From Streptomyces ferrugineus (GTDB taxonomy: Bacteria > Actinomycetota > Actinomycetes > Streptomycetales > Streptomycetaceae): a stretch of DNA of 64,000 bases. Of the stretch, positions 48,885 through 60,009 are shown in pieces (the first letter of the stretch is position 1; each line of letters opens with the position of its first letter). Location: contig NZ_CP063373.1 in the NCBI RefSeq assembly GCF_015160855.1, positions 6,014,001 through 6,078,000 on the forward strand. Direction: 5' to 3'. The notes below the pieces were generated by a model. That model had not been told where the DNA came from, searched no databases, and saw nothing but the letters and a program-made list of their open reading frames with translations. A program made the translations under genes and the position numbers.

Positions 48885-49574
48885 ATGACGAGGAACCGCG
48901 CACTGCGGTACGGCGGCCGCACCCTGGTGCTGGGCGCGACGGCGTTCGGGATGGTCGCGGCGGCCGTGCCCGCCGTGGCCGAGGAGCAGCCCACCGCGGA
49001 GCAGATCGTGGCCGACTGCGCCTCCGGAGAAGGCAAGTGCAGCTTCAACTCCCCGGAGATCGGCCGGGCTTACCTCGGCGCACCGCGTCAGGTCTCGGAC
49101 CTGCTCTACAACTGCACCACCTCGCCCGCCTCCCAGTCGATGACGTGGTCCGACACCGTGGGCTCCGCCCACTCGGTCGGAGGCTCGGTCACGGTCGGTG
49201 GGGGCATCGAAGGAATCATCACCGCCAGTGTGACCGCGACGTACAACTACACATGGCAGAGCTCGCACACGGAGACGAGTTCCTTCACCGTGAACATCCG
49301 GCCGGGAGAGGTGGGCTGGGTCTCCCGCTCGCAGGTGATGCAGCGGATATCCGGGACGTGGCAGACCCACTACGACGACCCCAAGTGGGACCACTACTAC
49401 TGGTTCGTCCCCGATGTGATCACCGGCCCCGCCCCGAACGGCACCGACGGCATGCACAGCGCGGTCGTGGTCAAGTCCCGCAAGATGACGGCCGACGAGA
49501 AGAAGCTCTGTTCCACCGCCTCCACCCGGAACAAGGTCTTCACCCGCCACCCGCGCGAGCAGAACACCCCCTAG
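48885..49574 (+). CDS. Secreted protein, possible aerolysin-like (ETX/MTX2) fold
   Basis: A 229-residue exported protein with signal peptide 1-32 (ending AVPAVAEE). The mature part contains a long run of alternating polar residues, [20 protein letters not shown] then [20 protein letters not shown] (about 105-150). This is the Ser/Thr-rich double strand seen in the membrane-insertion region of aerolysin-type pore-forming proteins, followed by the P-G-E/Q turn. Streptomyces have several such secreted proteins of unknown role; pore formation is not shown. ATG 48885 has GAGAGG. Its 3' end overlaps the convergent glgC by four bases. Confidence 0.7.
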   Translation: MTRNRALRYGGRTLVLGATAFGMVAAAVPAVAEEQPTAEQIVADCASGEGKCSFNSPEIGRAYLGAPRQVSDLLYNCTTSPASQSMTWSDTVGSAHSVGGSVTVGGGIEGIITASVTATYNYTWQSSHTETSSFTVNIRPGEVGWVSRSQVMQRISGTWQTHYDDPKWDHYYWFVPDVITGPAPNGTDGMHSAVVVKSRKMTADEKKLCSTASTRNKVFTRHPREQNTP

Positions 49575-50791
49575 GGCACCCGCTGCCCCTTCCCCAGCGC
49601 GATCACCCCGCCCTTGGAGACGGTGTACAGCTCCGCGTCCCGCTCCGGGTTGACGCCGATCGTCGCGCCCGGGGGCACCTCGACGTTCTTGTCGAGCACC
49701 GCGCCCCGCACCACCGCGCCCCGCCCGATCCGCACGTTGTCGTGCAGCACCGCCCCCTGCACCACCGCCCCCGGGTCGACCACCACCCCCGGCGAGAGCA
49801 CCGACCGCGTGACCTGCCCCCGGATCAGGCAGCCGGCGCTGATGATGGACTCGCTGGCCATGCCGCCCGCGTTGAAGCGGGCCGGGGAGAGCTGGTTGGA
49901 GTGGGTGTAGATGGGCCAGCTGGTGTTGTAGAGGTTGAAGGCGGGACGCTCGGCGATCAGATCCATGTGGGCGTCGTAGTACGCGTCCAGGGTGCCCACG
50001 TCCCGCCAGTAGCCCCGGTCCCGGTTGGTCTCGCCGGGGACGTGGTTGGCGCTGAAGTCGTAGAGCTGGGCCTCGCCCCGCTCGGTGAGCTGGGGCAGCA
50101 GCGAACCGCCCATGTCGTGCACGGAGTTCTCGTCCTCGGCGTCCCGCTGGAGCGCCTCGATGAGGACCTTGGTGGTGAAGATGTAGTTGCCCATCGAGGC
50201 GAAGACGGTCTCCGGGTCGTCGGGCAGACCGGGCGGGTCGGTGGGCTTCTCCAGGAAGCGCTCCACGGTCAGGCCGTCCGAGCCGGGGCTGATGACGCCG
50301 AAGGAGGAGGACTCGACACGCGGGACGCGTATGCCCGCCACCGTCACGCCGGCGCCGCTCTCGATGTGCTGGGCGAGCATCTGACGCGGGTCCATGCGGT
50401 ACACGTGATCGGCGCCGAACACCGCGACGTACTCGGGGCGCTCGTCGTGGATCAGGTTCAGGGACTGCAGGATCGCGTCCGCGCTGCCGAGGTACCAGCG
50501 GGGTCCGAGCCGCTGCTGGGCCGGGACCGGGGTGACGTAGTTGCCGAGCAGGCTGGACATGCGCCACGTCGTGGTGATGTGCCGGTCCAGGGAGTGCGAC
50601 TTGTACTGCGTGAGGACGCAGATGCGCAGGATGTCGCCGTTGACGAGGTTGGAGAGGACGAAATCGACCAGGCGATACGTTCCTCCGAAGGTGACCGCGG
50701 GTTTCGCGCGGTCCGTGGTCAGGGGCATCAGGCGTTTGCCTTCCCCGCCCGCCAGTACGATTCCGAGCACCGAAGGTCCGCCACGACGCAT
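49571..50791 (-). CDS. glgC: Glucose-1-phosphate adenylyltransferase
   Basis: A 406-residue ADP-glucose pyrophosphorylase. The nucleotidyltransferase domain has [28 protein letters not shown] (given here as two overlapping parts of the same loop: LAGGEGKRL and RAKPAV), [10 protein letters not shown], the glucose-1-phosphate site VERFLEKP, and [19 protein letters not shown] left-handed beta-helix forms the C-terminus (hexad repeats [18 protein letters not shown]). It makes ADP-glucose for glycogen, or for maltose-1-phosphate in actinobacteria. It follows glgA by 51 bp. ATG 50791 is chosen for GAGGGGAG six bases upstream. Confidence 0.95.
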   Translation of the reverse strand: MRRGGPSVLGIVLAGGEGKRLMPLTTDRAKPAVTFGGTYRLVDFVLSNLVNGDILRICVLTQYKSHSLDRHITTTWRMSSLLGNYVTPVPAQQRLGPRWYLGSADAILQSLNLIHDERPEYVAVFGADHVYRMDPRQMLAQHIESGAGVTVAGIRVPRVESSSFGVISPGSDGLTVERFLEKPTDPPGLPDDPETVFASMGNYIFTTKVLIEALQRDAEDENSVHDMGGSLLPQLTERGEAQLYDFSANHVPGETNRDRGYWRDVGTLDAYYDAHMDLIAERPAFNLYNTSWPIYTHSNQLSPARFNAGGMASESIISAGCLIRGQVTRSVLSPGVVVDPGAVVQGAVLHDNVRIGRGAVVRGAVLDKNVEVPPGATIGVNPERDAELYTVSKGGVIALGKGQRVP

Positions 50792-50842
50792 GGCCGCTCC
50801 CCTCACCGTGGTTGATCCCAGCCTGCCCCTGAGCAGCGCGCG

Positions 50843-51994
50843 CTAAGCCTGTTTGAGGATCTCCCGGTACAGCCGGACCGTCCGCCGCGCCACGGCGTCC
50901 CAGCCGAACTCCCCCACCGCGCGCTCCCGTCCGGCCTCGCCCATCCGGCGGGCGGTCTCCGGGTCGCCGATCACCGAGTCCAGCGCCCGCGCGAGGCCCG
51001 GCTCGAAGTCGTCGTCGAGCGGGACGAGCAGGCCCGTCTTGCCGTCGTCGACGACCTCGGGGATCCCGCCCACCTGCGAGGCCACCACGGGAGTACCGCA
51101 GGCCATCGCCTCCAGGTTGACGATGCCGAGGGGTTCGTACACCGAGGGACAGACGAACACGGCCGCGTGCGTGAGGAGTTGGATCACCTCGGGCCGCGGC
51201 AGCATCTGCGGGATCCAGTGCACGCCCTCGCGGATCCGGCTCAGCTCCTGGTAGAGGTCGCGGAACTCCTGGTCGATCTCCGGGGTGTCGGGCGCACCGG
51301 CGCACAGCACTACCTGCGCGGCCGGGTCGATGTCCCGCACGGCGCGCAGCAGATGGGGCACGCCCTTCTGGCGGGTGATACGGCCGACGAACAGCACGTA
51401 CGGGCGGTCGGCGTCGAGGCCGAAGCGGGCCAGGACGTCGGTGCGGTGGTCCGGCCGGTACAGGGCGGTGTCGATGCCGTTGTGCACGACGTGGACGCGG
51501 GCCGGGTCCAGTGACGGATAGCAGCCGAGGATGTCCTCGCGCATGGCGCCGGACACGGCGATCACCGCGTCGGCGGACTCGATCGCGGTGCGCTCGGCCC
51601 AGCTGGACAGGGCGTAGCCGCCGCCGAGTTGCTCGGCCTTCCAGGGGCGCAGGGGCTCCAGGGAGTGGGCGGTCATCACATGCGGGATGCCGTACTGGAG
51701 CTTGCCGAGGTGGCCGGCGAGGTTGGCGTACCAGGTGTGGGAGTGGACGATTTCGCGGCCTTCGAGGCCCGCGGCCATGGCGAGGTCCACCGAGAAGGTG
51801 CGCAGCGCGTCGTTGGCGGTGTCCAGCGCGGACCAGGGGCGGTGACGCACGACGCCCACCGCGCGGCCCTCGCCCCAGCAGTGCACCTCCAGATCGACGA
51901 GGTCCCGCAACTCCCGGGCGAGGAACTCGACATGGACACCCGCGCCGCCGTACACGTCCGGCGGGTACTCCCGGGTCAGCAGTCCCACTCGCAC
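50843..51994 (-). CDS. glgA: Actinobacterial glycogen synthase / maltose-1-phosphate synthase (GT4)
   Basis: A 383-residue GT4 glycosyltransferase of the actinobacterial GlgA type (Mycobacterium GlgM orthologue group). It has LTREYPPDVYGGAGVHVEFL (donor loop), HSHTWYANLAG, VHNGIDTALYRP, FVGRITRQKGVPHLL and the EX7E motif in PSVYEPLGIVNLEAMACG. In mycobacteria this enzyme links ADP-glucose to glucose-1-phosphate, making maltose-1-phosphate for GlgE; the same is plausible here. The GTG start at 51994 overlaps no gene; GGGGG lies upstream. Adjacent to glgC in one direction. Confidence 0.9.
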   Translation of the reverse strand: MRVGLLTREYPPDVYGGAGVHVEFLARELRDLVDLEVHCWGEGRAVGVVRHRPWSALDTANDALRTFSVDLAMAAGLEGREIVHSHTWYANLAGHLGKLQYGIPHVMTAHSLEPLRPWKAEQLGGGYALSSWAERTAIESADAVIAVSGAMREDILGCYPSLDPARVHVVHNGIDTALYRPDHRTDVLARFGLDADRPYVLFVGRITRQKGVPHLLRAVRDIDPAAQVVLCAGAPDTPEIDQEFRDLYQELSRIREGVHWIPQMLPRPEVIQLLTHAAVFVCPSVYEPLGIVNLEAMACGTPVVASQVGGIPEVVDDGKTGLLVPLDDDFEPGLARALDSVIGDPETARRMGEAGRERAVGEFGWDAVARRTVRLYREILKQA

Positions 51995-52032
51995 CCGGAA
52001 CCCCCTGTCTCAGCGGCTGGTTGCCTTCATGG

Positions 52033-52770
52033 TCACTCAGATGGGGCGCGTGGGGAAGAGCGCGGGGCTCGTGTGAAGCAACAGTCACCGCATAGGCCGC
52101 CGCCCGGCACCCGGTAGTAGAGGCAGCAGCTGCGGCGCCGGAAGGCGGTTCCGGTGAGGGTGCCGGTGCCGGCGAGCAGCGGGTGGGCGAAGAGCTCCGC
52201 GGTCAGGGCGTGGGCGTGTGCCGCGGCGTCCGTACGGCCGTGGGCGCGCGCCCACTGGACGAGTTGGCGGGCCGCGCCGGCGAGAGCGGATCCCGCGTTG
52301 CCCCACAGCAGTCCGGCGGCGACGCGGTGGCGGGCGTTCAGGGCGGCGGCCAGCGGTTCGAGGTGGCCGTGCAGGACGGCGTCCGCGACGGTGGCCGGAT
52401 CCGCGGGCAGCGGGCGCACCTCGGCGAGCCACAGGTCGTCGGGGGCGCTGCCGTCGGGGTCCCAGTGCAGCAGGCGCGCGTCGAGGTCCGGGAGGTGGCC
52501 GTACAGGGCGGCGCAGCCGAGGGCCACCGACCACAGCCGGGCGGCCAGGCCCTGCTGGGCCACGGAGGCGGCGATCCGCGATTCGGGGGCGCGCAGGGTG
52601 TCCGCGACCTTGCGAACCCGGAACGTCAGGGGATCCGCGCGCCCCGCCGGTACCGGATTGCCGTACGCCCGCGCCAGGGTCGGAAGTGACTGAAGAGCTT
52701 CCCCTGCCGTGCGTAGGACGAAGAAGCCGCCGAGCGGCCGCAGCACGGCGAGATCAGGGTCGAGGTCCAC
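52033..52770 (-). CDS. FhuF-like (2Fe-2S) ferric-siderophore reductase
   Basis: A 245-residue protein ending in RRSCCLYYRVPGGGLCGDCC, the CC-x10-C-x2-C cluster pattern of FhuF-type ferric-siderophore reductases. The preceding helical domain includes LWSVALGCAALYGHLPDLDA and AAGLLWGNAGSALAGAARQL, typical of the family. It would reduce iron from imported hydroxamate siderophores in the cytoplasm. The GTG start at 52770 has no clear ribosome site, and the true start is uncertain. It lies 38 bp upstream of glgA in the same direction, without functional relation. Confidence 0.82.
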   Translation of the reverse strand: MDLDPDLAVLRPLGGFFVLRTAGEALQSLPTLARAYGNPVPAGRADPLTFRVRKVADTLRAPESRIAASVAQQGLAARLWSVALGCAALYGHLPDLDARLLHWDPDGSAPDDLWLAEVRPLPADPATVADAVLHGHLEPLAAALNARHRVAAGLLWGNAGSALAGAARQLVQWARAHGRTDAAAHAHALTAELFAHPLLAGTGTLTGTAFRRRSCCLYYRVPGGGLCGDCCFTRAPRSSPRAPSE

Positions 52771-52998
52771 GAACAGCAGTAGTAGCAGGGCCTGTCGGGA
52801 CGTTCCCCTGAGGGTGTCCGCCTCGGGTCACCCGCCTGAGGGATGACCTCGGCGTCGTCGTACTCCATCGGCAGTACGACACAGTGCGTGCTCTGGTACG
52901 ACGACGGGAAGAGGTTTCCGAGGCATCGTGTTGATTGTGAAAGCCGACCGTTCGCCGCGCCGGGGTGACCGCCCCCGCCTCTCGCAGAGGAGCAGCTC

Positions 52999-55339
<2,341 letters not shown>

Positions 55340-55607
55340 TCAGGAGGGGCAAAAGTAAGCGCTGCGAACAGGCCATGACAAGACGGCAAATCAGCCGCTC
55401 GTTCACGCCAAGTGGCGCGGAACCGGCGCACGTTGTCCGGCAGCCGGGACGGCTGAGTGCGCCGGGGCGTTTCGTGCGTATGTGCCTGCGACATCGCGCC
55501 ACCCCGGATGTGCGCTCGGAGTACCGGCACGTCAGGATGGACGATGGGGCAACACTGGCGGGCATGACCGGCACCGCTGATATATCGAGGTCACTAGGAG
55601 CCAACGC

Positions 55608-57047
55608 ATGAGCACTTCGGCGCAGATCGGCGTCACGGGTCTCGCGGTCATGGGCCGCAACCTCGCCCGGAACTTCGCCCGCAACGGCTACACGGTCGCG
55701 GTGCACAACCGGACGCCGGCGCGTACGCGCGCGCTGGTGGAGGAGTTCGGCGGCGAGGGCGAGTTCATCGCGGCCGAGACCGCCAAGGAGTTCGTGGCGG
55801 CGCTGGAGCGGCCGCGCCGGCTGGTGATCATGGTGAAGGCCGGGGACCCGACCGATGCGGTGATCCAGGAGTTCGCGCCGCTGCTCGAGCCCGGCGACAT
55901 GATCATCGACGGTGGCAACGCGCACTTCGCCGACACCCGGCGCCGCGAGCGGGACCTGCGCGAGCAGGGCATCCACTTCGTCGGCATGGGCGTCTCCGGC
56001 GGCGAGGAGGGCGCGCTGCACGGGCCGAGCATCATGCCCGGCGGCCCCAAGGAGTCGTACGACTCCCTCGGCCCGATGCTGGAGAAGGTCTCCGCGAAGG
56101 CGGCGGACGGCGCCCCCTGCGTGACGCATGTGGGTCCGGACGGCGCCGGGCACTTCGTGAAGATGGTCCACAACGGCATCGAGTACGCCGACATGCAGCT
56201 CATCGGGGAGGCGTACCAGCTGCTGCGCGATGTCGCCGGGTACCAGCCCGCCCAGATCGCGGAGATCTTCCGCACCTGGAACCGGGGCCGCCTGGACTCC
56301 TACCTGATCGAGATCACCGCCGAGGTGCTGTCGCACGTGGACGCGGCGACGGGCAAGCCGTTCGTGGACGTGGTGGTCGACCAGGCCGAGCAGAAGGGCA
56401 CGGGACGCTGGACCGTGCAGATCGCGCTGGACCTGGGCGTGCCGGTGTCCGGGATCGCGGAGGCGGTCTTCGCCCGCTCCCTGTCGGGGCACGCGGCACT
56501 GCGCGAGGCCTCGCGCGGGCTGGCCGGTCCGAAGGCGACGCCGCTGAGCGAGTCGGAGGCGGCGGCCTTCGCCGACCGGGTCGAGCAGGCGCTGTACGCG
56601 TCGAAGATCGTGTCGTACACGCAGGGCTTCCACGAGATCGACGCGGCGCGCGCCGAGTACGACTGGGACATCGACCTGGGAGCCGTCTCGGCCATCTGGC
56701 GCGGCGGCTGCATCATCCGCGCGGCGTTCCTGGACCGGATCCGTGCCGCGTACGACGCCCGGGCCGACCTGCCGAGCCTGCTGTCGGACGACACGTTCGC
56801 GCAGGAGATCGCCGCCGCGCAGGACGACTGGCGCGAGGTGCTGATCGCGGCGACCCGTCAGGGCGTGCCCACGCCGGGCTTCGCGGCGGCTCTCGCGTAC
56901 TACGACGCCCTGCGCGCCGAGCGTCTGCCGGCCGCGCTCACCCAGGGCCAGCGGGACTTCTTCGGCGCCCACACCTACCGGCGGACCGACCGGGACGGGT
57001 CGTTCCACACGCTGTGGGGCGGGGACCGCTCGGAGGTCTCGGCCTGA
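55608..57047 (+). CDS. gnd: 6-phosphogluconate dehydrogenase, decarboxylating
   Basis: A 479-residue enzyme of the oxidative pentose phosphate pathway converting 6-phosphogluconate to ribulose-5-phosphate with NADP+. It has GVTGLAVMGRNLARN (Rossmann loop), VHNRTPARTRAL (NADP-type Arg), GMGVSGGEEGALHGPSIMPGG, the catalytic Lys in HFVKMVHNGIEYADMQLI, and the C-terminal SFHTLWGGDRSEV. Full length for the long (dimeric) type. ATG 55608 has AGGAG. It is divergent from the Rpf gene across 292 bp and ends before a strong hairpin. Confidence 0.97.
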   Translation: MSTSAQIGVTGLAVMGRNLARNFARNGYTVAVHNRTPARTRALVEEFGGEGEFIAAETAKEFVAALERPRRLVIMVKAGDPTDAVIQEFAPLLEPGDMIIDGGNAHFADTRRRERDLREQGIHFVGMGVSGGEEGALHGPSIMPGGPKESYDSLGPMLEKVSAKAADGAPCVTHVGPDGAGHFVKMVHNGIEYADMQLIGEAYQLLRDVAGYQPAQIAEIFRTWNRGRLDSYLIEITAEVLSHVDAATGKPFVDVVVDQAEQKGTGRWTVQIALDLGVPVSGIAEAVFARSLSGHAALREASRGLAGPKATPLSESEAAAFADRVEQALYASKIVSYTQGFHEIDAARAEYDWDIDLGAVSAIWRGGCIIRAAFLDRIRAAYDARADLPSLLSDDTFAQEIAAAQDDWREVLIAATRQGVPTPGFAAALAYYDALRAERLPAALTQGQRDFFGAHTYRRTDRDGSFHTLWGGDRSEVSA

Positions 57048-57070
57048 GGGCTGTGCCCCCTGTGTCGCTG

Positions 57071-57119
57071 TATCTGAAGGTCAGAAGGCCTGAAAGTCAG
57101 AAGGTCTGAAGGACTGAAA
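57071..57119 (+). repeat. Imperfect short tandem repeat after gnd
   Basis: Degenerate copies of a unit like GTCAGAAGGCCTGAAA follow each other between the gnd stop and its terminator. The run is A/G-rich on this strand and not coding. Confidence 0.5.
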
Positions 57120-57150
57120 GGGGCCGTCGCCCGGAGAGGGTGACGGCCCC
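57120..57150. terminator. Terminator hairpin between gnd and a convergent gene
   Basis: GGGGCCGTCGCC and GGTGACGGCCCC pair over 12 bp (one G-T) around a seven-base loop. It lies 73 bp after gnd and 22 bp after the convergent secreted-protein gene. Confidence 0.85.
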
Positions 57151-57171
57151 GGCCCGTGGCGTGCCCGGCGA

Positions 57172-57633
57172 TCAGCCGGCGTACACCCGGCCCTCCTTCA
57201 CGACGTAGTGCGCCGGCTCGGAGCAGCCGATGGACGGCGTGACCAGAAGGCTCACCGTCAGCGGCGCGGGCTCGGTGCTCGCGGTGCTGAACTCGCACAC
57301 AGCGCCCTTGCCCGTGAGCGGGTACCAGAACCACCCCTCGACCTCGCCCACGGTGACCCGGTCGGACTCCTTCCAGACGCCGCCGCTGTGCGTGTAGACC
57401 TGCAGCCGGACGGAGGCGGCGTACTCGTCCCGCGTCGACCGGAGCGCGGTCAGCGTGATCTTGTAGTCGCTCCCGAGGACGGACGAGGCGATCCGCTGCT
57501 TCTGCGGTGCCGCGGCGGTGGCGTTGGAGGTTCCGGCGCCCGCGGCGCCGAGGGCGCCGGCCATCAGGAGCGTGACGGACGCGAGGGCGGCGCGGGTGGT
57601 GCGGTTGCGGTGACGTTTGCCGGTCAGGTTCAT
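57172..57633 (-). CDS. Secreted protein of unknown function
   Basis: A 153-residue protein with a clear signal peptide (RTTRAALASVTLLMAGALGA, cleaved near residue 40 after ATA). The mature part is strand-rich, with SDYKITLTALRSTRDEYAAS, VEGWFWYPLTGKGAVCEFST and two cysteines that could form a disulfide. No domain recognised. GGGGGAA precedes ATG 57633. Similar small secreted proteins are common in Streptomyces. Confidence 0.8.
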   Translation of the reverse strand: MNLTGKRHRNRTTRAALASVTLLMAGALGAAGAGTSNATAAAPQKQRIASSVLGSDYKITLTALRSTRDEYAASVRLQVYTHSGGVWKESDRVTVGEVEGWFWYPLTGKGAVCEFSTASTEPAPLTVSLLVTPSIGCSEPAHYVVKEGRVYAG

Positions 57634-57752
57634 GTGTTCCCCCGTTGAACCGAGTTGTACCGAAGGGTCTGAATTGGTTCGTACGGTGGTGAAGACCGGT
57701 CACCCGGCCTCAGGGTTGTACGCCGAGAGACCCCGGGACCGCGAGCGGCACC

Positions 57753-58211
57753 TCAGCGCGGAGCGATCGCTGCTTCGGCCGCCGTCCTGATCCTCGCGCC
57801 GAACGCGTCGGCGTCCTTGCGGGCGGCGACGAGGGCGAGGCCGACGAGGAGTCTGCCGAGGCCGTGGCCTTCGAGGACGTTGAAGATACGGACCCGGGTC
57901 CTGCCGTCGGCCAGCGGCTCGAGATCGTAGCCGCCCTCGCTGACCGTCACGCTGTTCTTCGACACCTCGGCCCACCGGATCCTCGACGGGGCCGTGAGGT
58001 CGGTGATGCGGAACTCCCTGGCCGTCTTCATCCCGGCGTCCTTGACCGTGCTGCGGAAGACCGTGCCCACGGTGGTCGGGGCGTCGGGGACCCGCTCGAT
58101 CTTCAGTACACGGGGGCTGAACTGCGGATCGTTGCGTCCGTCGGCAAGGTAGGCGAACACCTCCTCGACAGGTCGATCGACCTCGGCCGTCGCTTCGAAC
58201 CGTCCTGACAT
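57753..58211 (-). CDS. SRPBCC-family protein (polyketide cyclase/dehydrase-like)
   Basis: A 152-residue single-domain SRPBCC protein: FEATAEVDRPVEEVFAYLAD, SPRVLKIERV, FRITDLTAPSRIRWAEVSKN, DLEPLADGRTRVRIFNVLEG. Likely binds a small hydrophobic ligand; no partner suggests a pathway. ATG 58211 has GGGGAG five bases upstream; the GTG six bases earlier is too close to that site. Confidence 0.85.
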   Translation of the reverse strand: MSGRFEATAEVDRPVEEVFAYLADGRNDPQFSPRVLKIERVPDAPTTVGTVFRSTVKDAGMKTAREFRITDLTAPSRIRWAEVSKNSVTVSEGGYDLEPLADGRTRVRIFNVLEGHGLGRLLVGLALVAARKDADAFGARIRTAAEAAIAPR

Positions 58212-58239
58212 GAGCACTCCCCAATCGTCCGAGCCTCAG

Positions 58240-58280
58240 CCGTGCCCTCCGGAGGTGAGGAGTGCCGGGAGGGCGCACGG
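58240..58280 (-). terminator. Possible terminator hairpin
   Basis: CCGTGCCCTCCGG (58240-58252) pairs imperfectly with CCGGGAGGGCGCACGG (58265-58280), leaving small bulges. It lies downstream of the proline-rich gene and upstream of the SRPBCC gene on the minus strand. Confidence 0.4.
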
Positions 58281-58341
58281 GAGCGGGACTGTCGCCGGGT
58301 GTCCGGGGATGGTCCCGCTGTCCGCCGTGCGGCCATGGGGC

Positions 58342-58626
58342 TCAGGTGAGCGGCGGCCCGGGCTCGGGGTTCGGCACCGGCTCCGGTCCCGGCGGGATCG
58401 GGGACGGGGAGGGCTCCGGGGGCGGGGATGGCGGTGGTGGCGGCCCCGGAGGTGACGGTGGAGGCGGTCCCGGCGTGGGCGGGGGTCCCGGAGGCGGGCC
58501 CGGAGTGGGGGGCGGCTCGGGAGCCGGTGGAGGTTCCGGGGGCGGGACCGGGTGTGGCTCGGGGTGCTGGGGCTCCGGGCCCGGGGATGGACCCGGAGGG
58601 GCGGGGTCCGGATACGGGTTCGTCAT
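58342..58626 (-). CDS. Extremely proline-rich small protein
   Basis: A 94-residue protein with 56 prolines (60%), the rest mainly Gly, Glu and Ser. It is built of PPP, PEP and PGP units and has no Cys, Trp, Phe, Arg or Lys. It starts MTNPYPDPAPPG with a good GGAGGAC site before ATG 58626 and stops at 58342. There is no signal peptide, so if made it would be a cytoplasmic, acidic polyproline rod. Such sequences need EF-P to be translated. Low-complexity G/C-rich DNA can hold an open frame by chance, but the start context argues for a gene. Confidence 0.6.
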   Translation of the reverse strand: MTNPYPDPAPPGPSPGPEPQHPEPHPVPPPEPPPAPEPPPTPGPPPGPPPTPGPPPPSPPGPPPPPSPPPEPSPSPIPPGPEPVPNPEPGPPLT

Positions 58627-58768
58627 GGTGTCCTCCAGCCAGTCCGTGGCGTCGGCTCTGGACTACTCCCCCACGTACCCGACGGCCGCGCGGCCAGTCA
58701 CTCAGCCGCGTCAACGCGGGCGGCCAAGTGGGCCTGTCCGCGACGCCGTCGGCTAAGACACGGCGTCG

Positions 58769-59113
58769 TCAGAAGCGCTCGGGGTGCTGCCGCAGCCAGT
58801 CCTTCGCCGCCTCCAGCAGTTCCGGGTCGGCCGCCGGGGCCTCGTCGGGGTGGCGTTCGGCCCACTTCACGACGTACGGGCACAGCGGCGCGACGACGAC
58901 TCCCTCGCGCGCCGCCATGCCGTACAGCTCGCGTGCCAGGGAGCCCGCGATGCCCTGCCCCTCATGGGCCGGTTCCACGATGGTGTGGACGGGGACGAGG
59001 GCGCGCGCCGGGGATTCGAGGACGAAGTACTCGATGCGGCCGGTGACTTCGTCGCCCTGCAGGGCCTCCAGTCGGCCCGCCGCCCGGTCGTCGCGGATCT
59101 CGATGTCGCTCAT
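58769..59113 (-). CDS. Small GNAT-family N-acetyltransferase (YjdJ type)
   Basis: A 114-residue short GNAT protein: GRIEYFVLESPARALVPVHT, VEPAHEGQGIAGSLARELY (acetyl-CoA loop), GVVVAPLCPYVVKWAERHPD with the Cys typical of this minimal subgroup. An acceptor is not known. AGGAG precedes ATG 59113. It lies 43 bp downstream of panD on the same strand. Confidence 0.85.
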   Translation of the reverse strand: MSDIEIRDDRAAGRLEALQGDEVTGRIEYFVLESPARALVPVHTIVEPAHEGQGIAGSLARELYGMAAREGVVVAPLCPYVVKWAERHPDEAPAADPELLEAAKDWLRQHPERF

Positions 59114-59155
59114 GGCACGCTCCTGGTCCGTCTCGGCGTATGACGACGAGTGCGC

Positions 59156-59578
59156 TCAGGCCACCGGCACGGCCTGCGGGCTGCGCTCCTGGTCGGAGCC
59201 CGGCACCGGCTCGGACGGGTCGGCGCCGAGGGCCACGATCCGGTTGGCGCCGTCCACGTGCACGACCCGCGGCCGGTACTCCCGCGCCTCGGCGTCGGTC
59301 ATCTGAGCGTAGCTGATGATGATCACGAGGTCGCCGGGGTGGACGAGATGGGCGGCGGCACCGTTGATCCCGATGACCCCCGAGCCACGCTCGCCCTCGA
59401 TGACGTACGTCTCCAGGCGGGCGCCGTTGGTGATGTCGACGATGTGGACGAGTTCGCCGGGCAGCAGGTCGGCGGCGTCGAGCAGATCCGCGTCGATGGT
59501 CACCGATCCCACGTAGTGCAGGTCGGCCTGGGTGACCGTGGCGCGATGAATCTTGGACTTGAACATGGCACGCAGCAT
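59156..59578 (-). CDS. panD: Aspartate 1-decarboxylase
   Basis: A 140-residue pyruvoyl enzyme that makes beta-alanine for pantothenate and Co[21 protein letters not shown] is canonical and the self-cleavage site Gly24-Ser25 is in YVGSVTID. The C-terminal 20 residues ([21 protein letters not shown]) are an actinobacterial extension. ATG 59578 has AGGGAG seven bases upstream. Apparently not next to panBC here. Confidence 0.95.
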   Translation of the reverse strand: MLRAMFKSKIHRATVTQADLHYVGSVTIDADLLDAADLLPGELVHIVDITNGARLETYVIEGERGSGVIGINGAAAHLVHPGDLVIIISYAQMTDAEAREYRPRVVHVDGANRIVALGADPSEPVPGSDQERSPQAVPVA

Positions 59579-59694
59579 TCGCAACTCCCTGAATTCGCTC
59601 CCTGCCCGCTTTCGCAGGTCAAAGGCTGTTCGCTCAGCCTAACGGCCCGCTCTCCGGCTGACGCCGGCCACTCGTCGAGATCCCCGTCACGTCA

Positions 59695-59898
59695 TCAGGC
59701 CTCCGCGAGGGTGTGCGCGACGAGAGCGTTGGCGTGGCCGTGGCCCAGCCCGTGCTCTGCCTTGAGCCAGTTCACGAGCTCCATGTGCTTGGTCAGGGGC
59801 GAGGAGCGGATCAGGTCCTTCCACTCCGCTATCGGGCGGCCGTACTTCTTCTCGATGGACGGGAAGTAGCTGGCAGGTCCCTTGACGGCGTCAGTCAT
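59695..59898 (-). CDS. DUF4287-family small protein
   Basis: A 67-residue protein with the DUF4287 signature: YFPSIEKKYGRPIAEWKDLI and WLKAEHGLGHGHANALVAHT. The fold is a helical bundle; function unknown, sometimes found fused to DUF5655. ATG 59898 is taken as start because the family begins there. ATG 59913 and GTG 59940 are in frame without better ribosome sites. Confidence 0.82.
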   Translation of the reverse strand: MTDAVKGPASYFPSIEKKYGRPIAEWKDLIRSSPLTKHMELVNWLKAEHGLGHGHANALVAHTLAEA

Positions 59899-60009
59899 GT
59901 CGGCGGTTTCCATCCGGTTGCGGAGCGGTGTGGTCACCACCTATGACCGGCGGGCGCTGCTGAAGTCATCGGCCATCAGCCGGCGCGTCGGCATCTCCGG
60001 GCTGGCAGG

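Noticed and set aside
48840..52088. A 1082-codon minus-strand frame across glgC and glgA
   Set aside because: Shadow frame; the two real genes in other frames carry all conserved motifs.
52771..52998. A small Cys-rich ORF on the minus strand before the ferric reductase gene
   Set aside because: No ribosome site or homology I recognise; the frame overlaps the reductase start and looks like chance.
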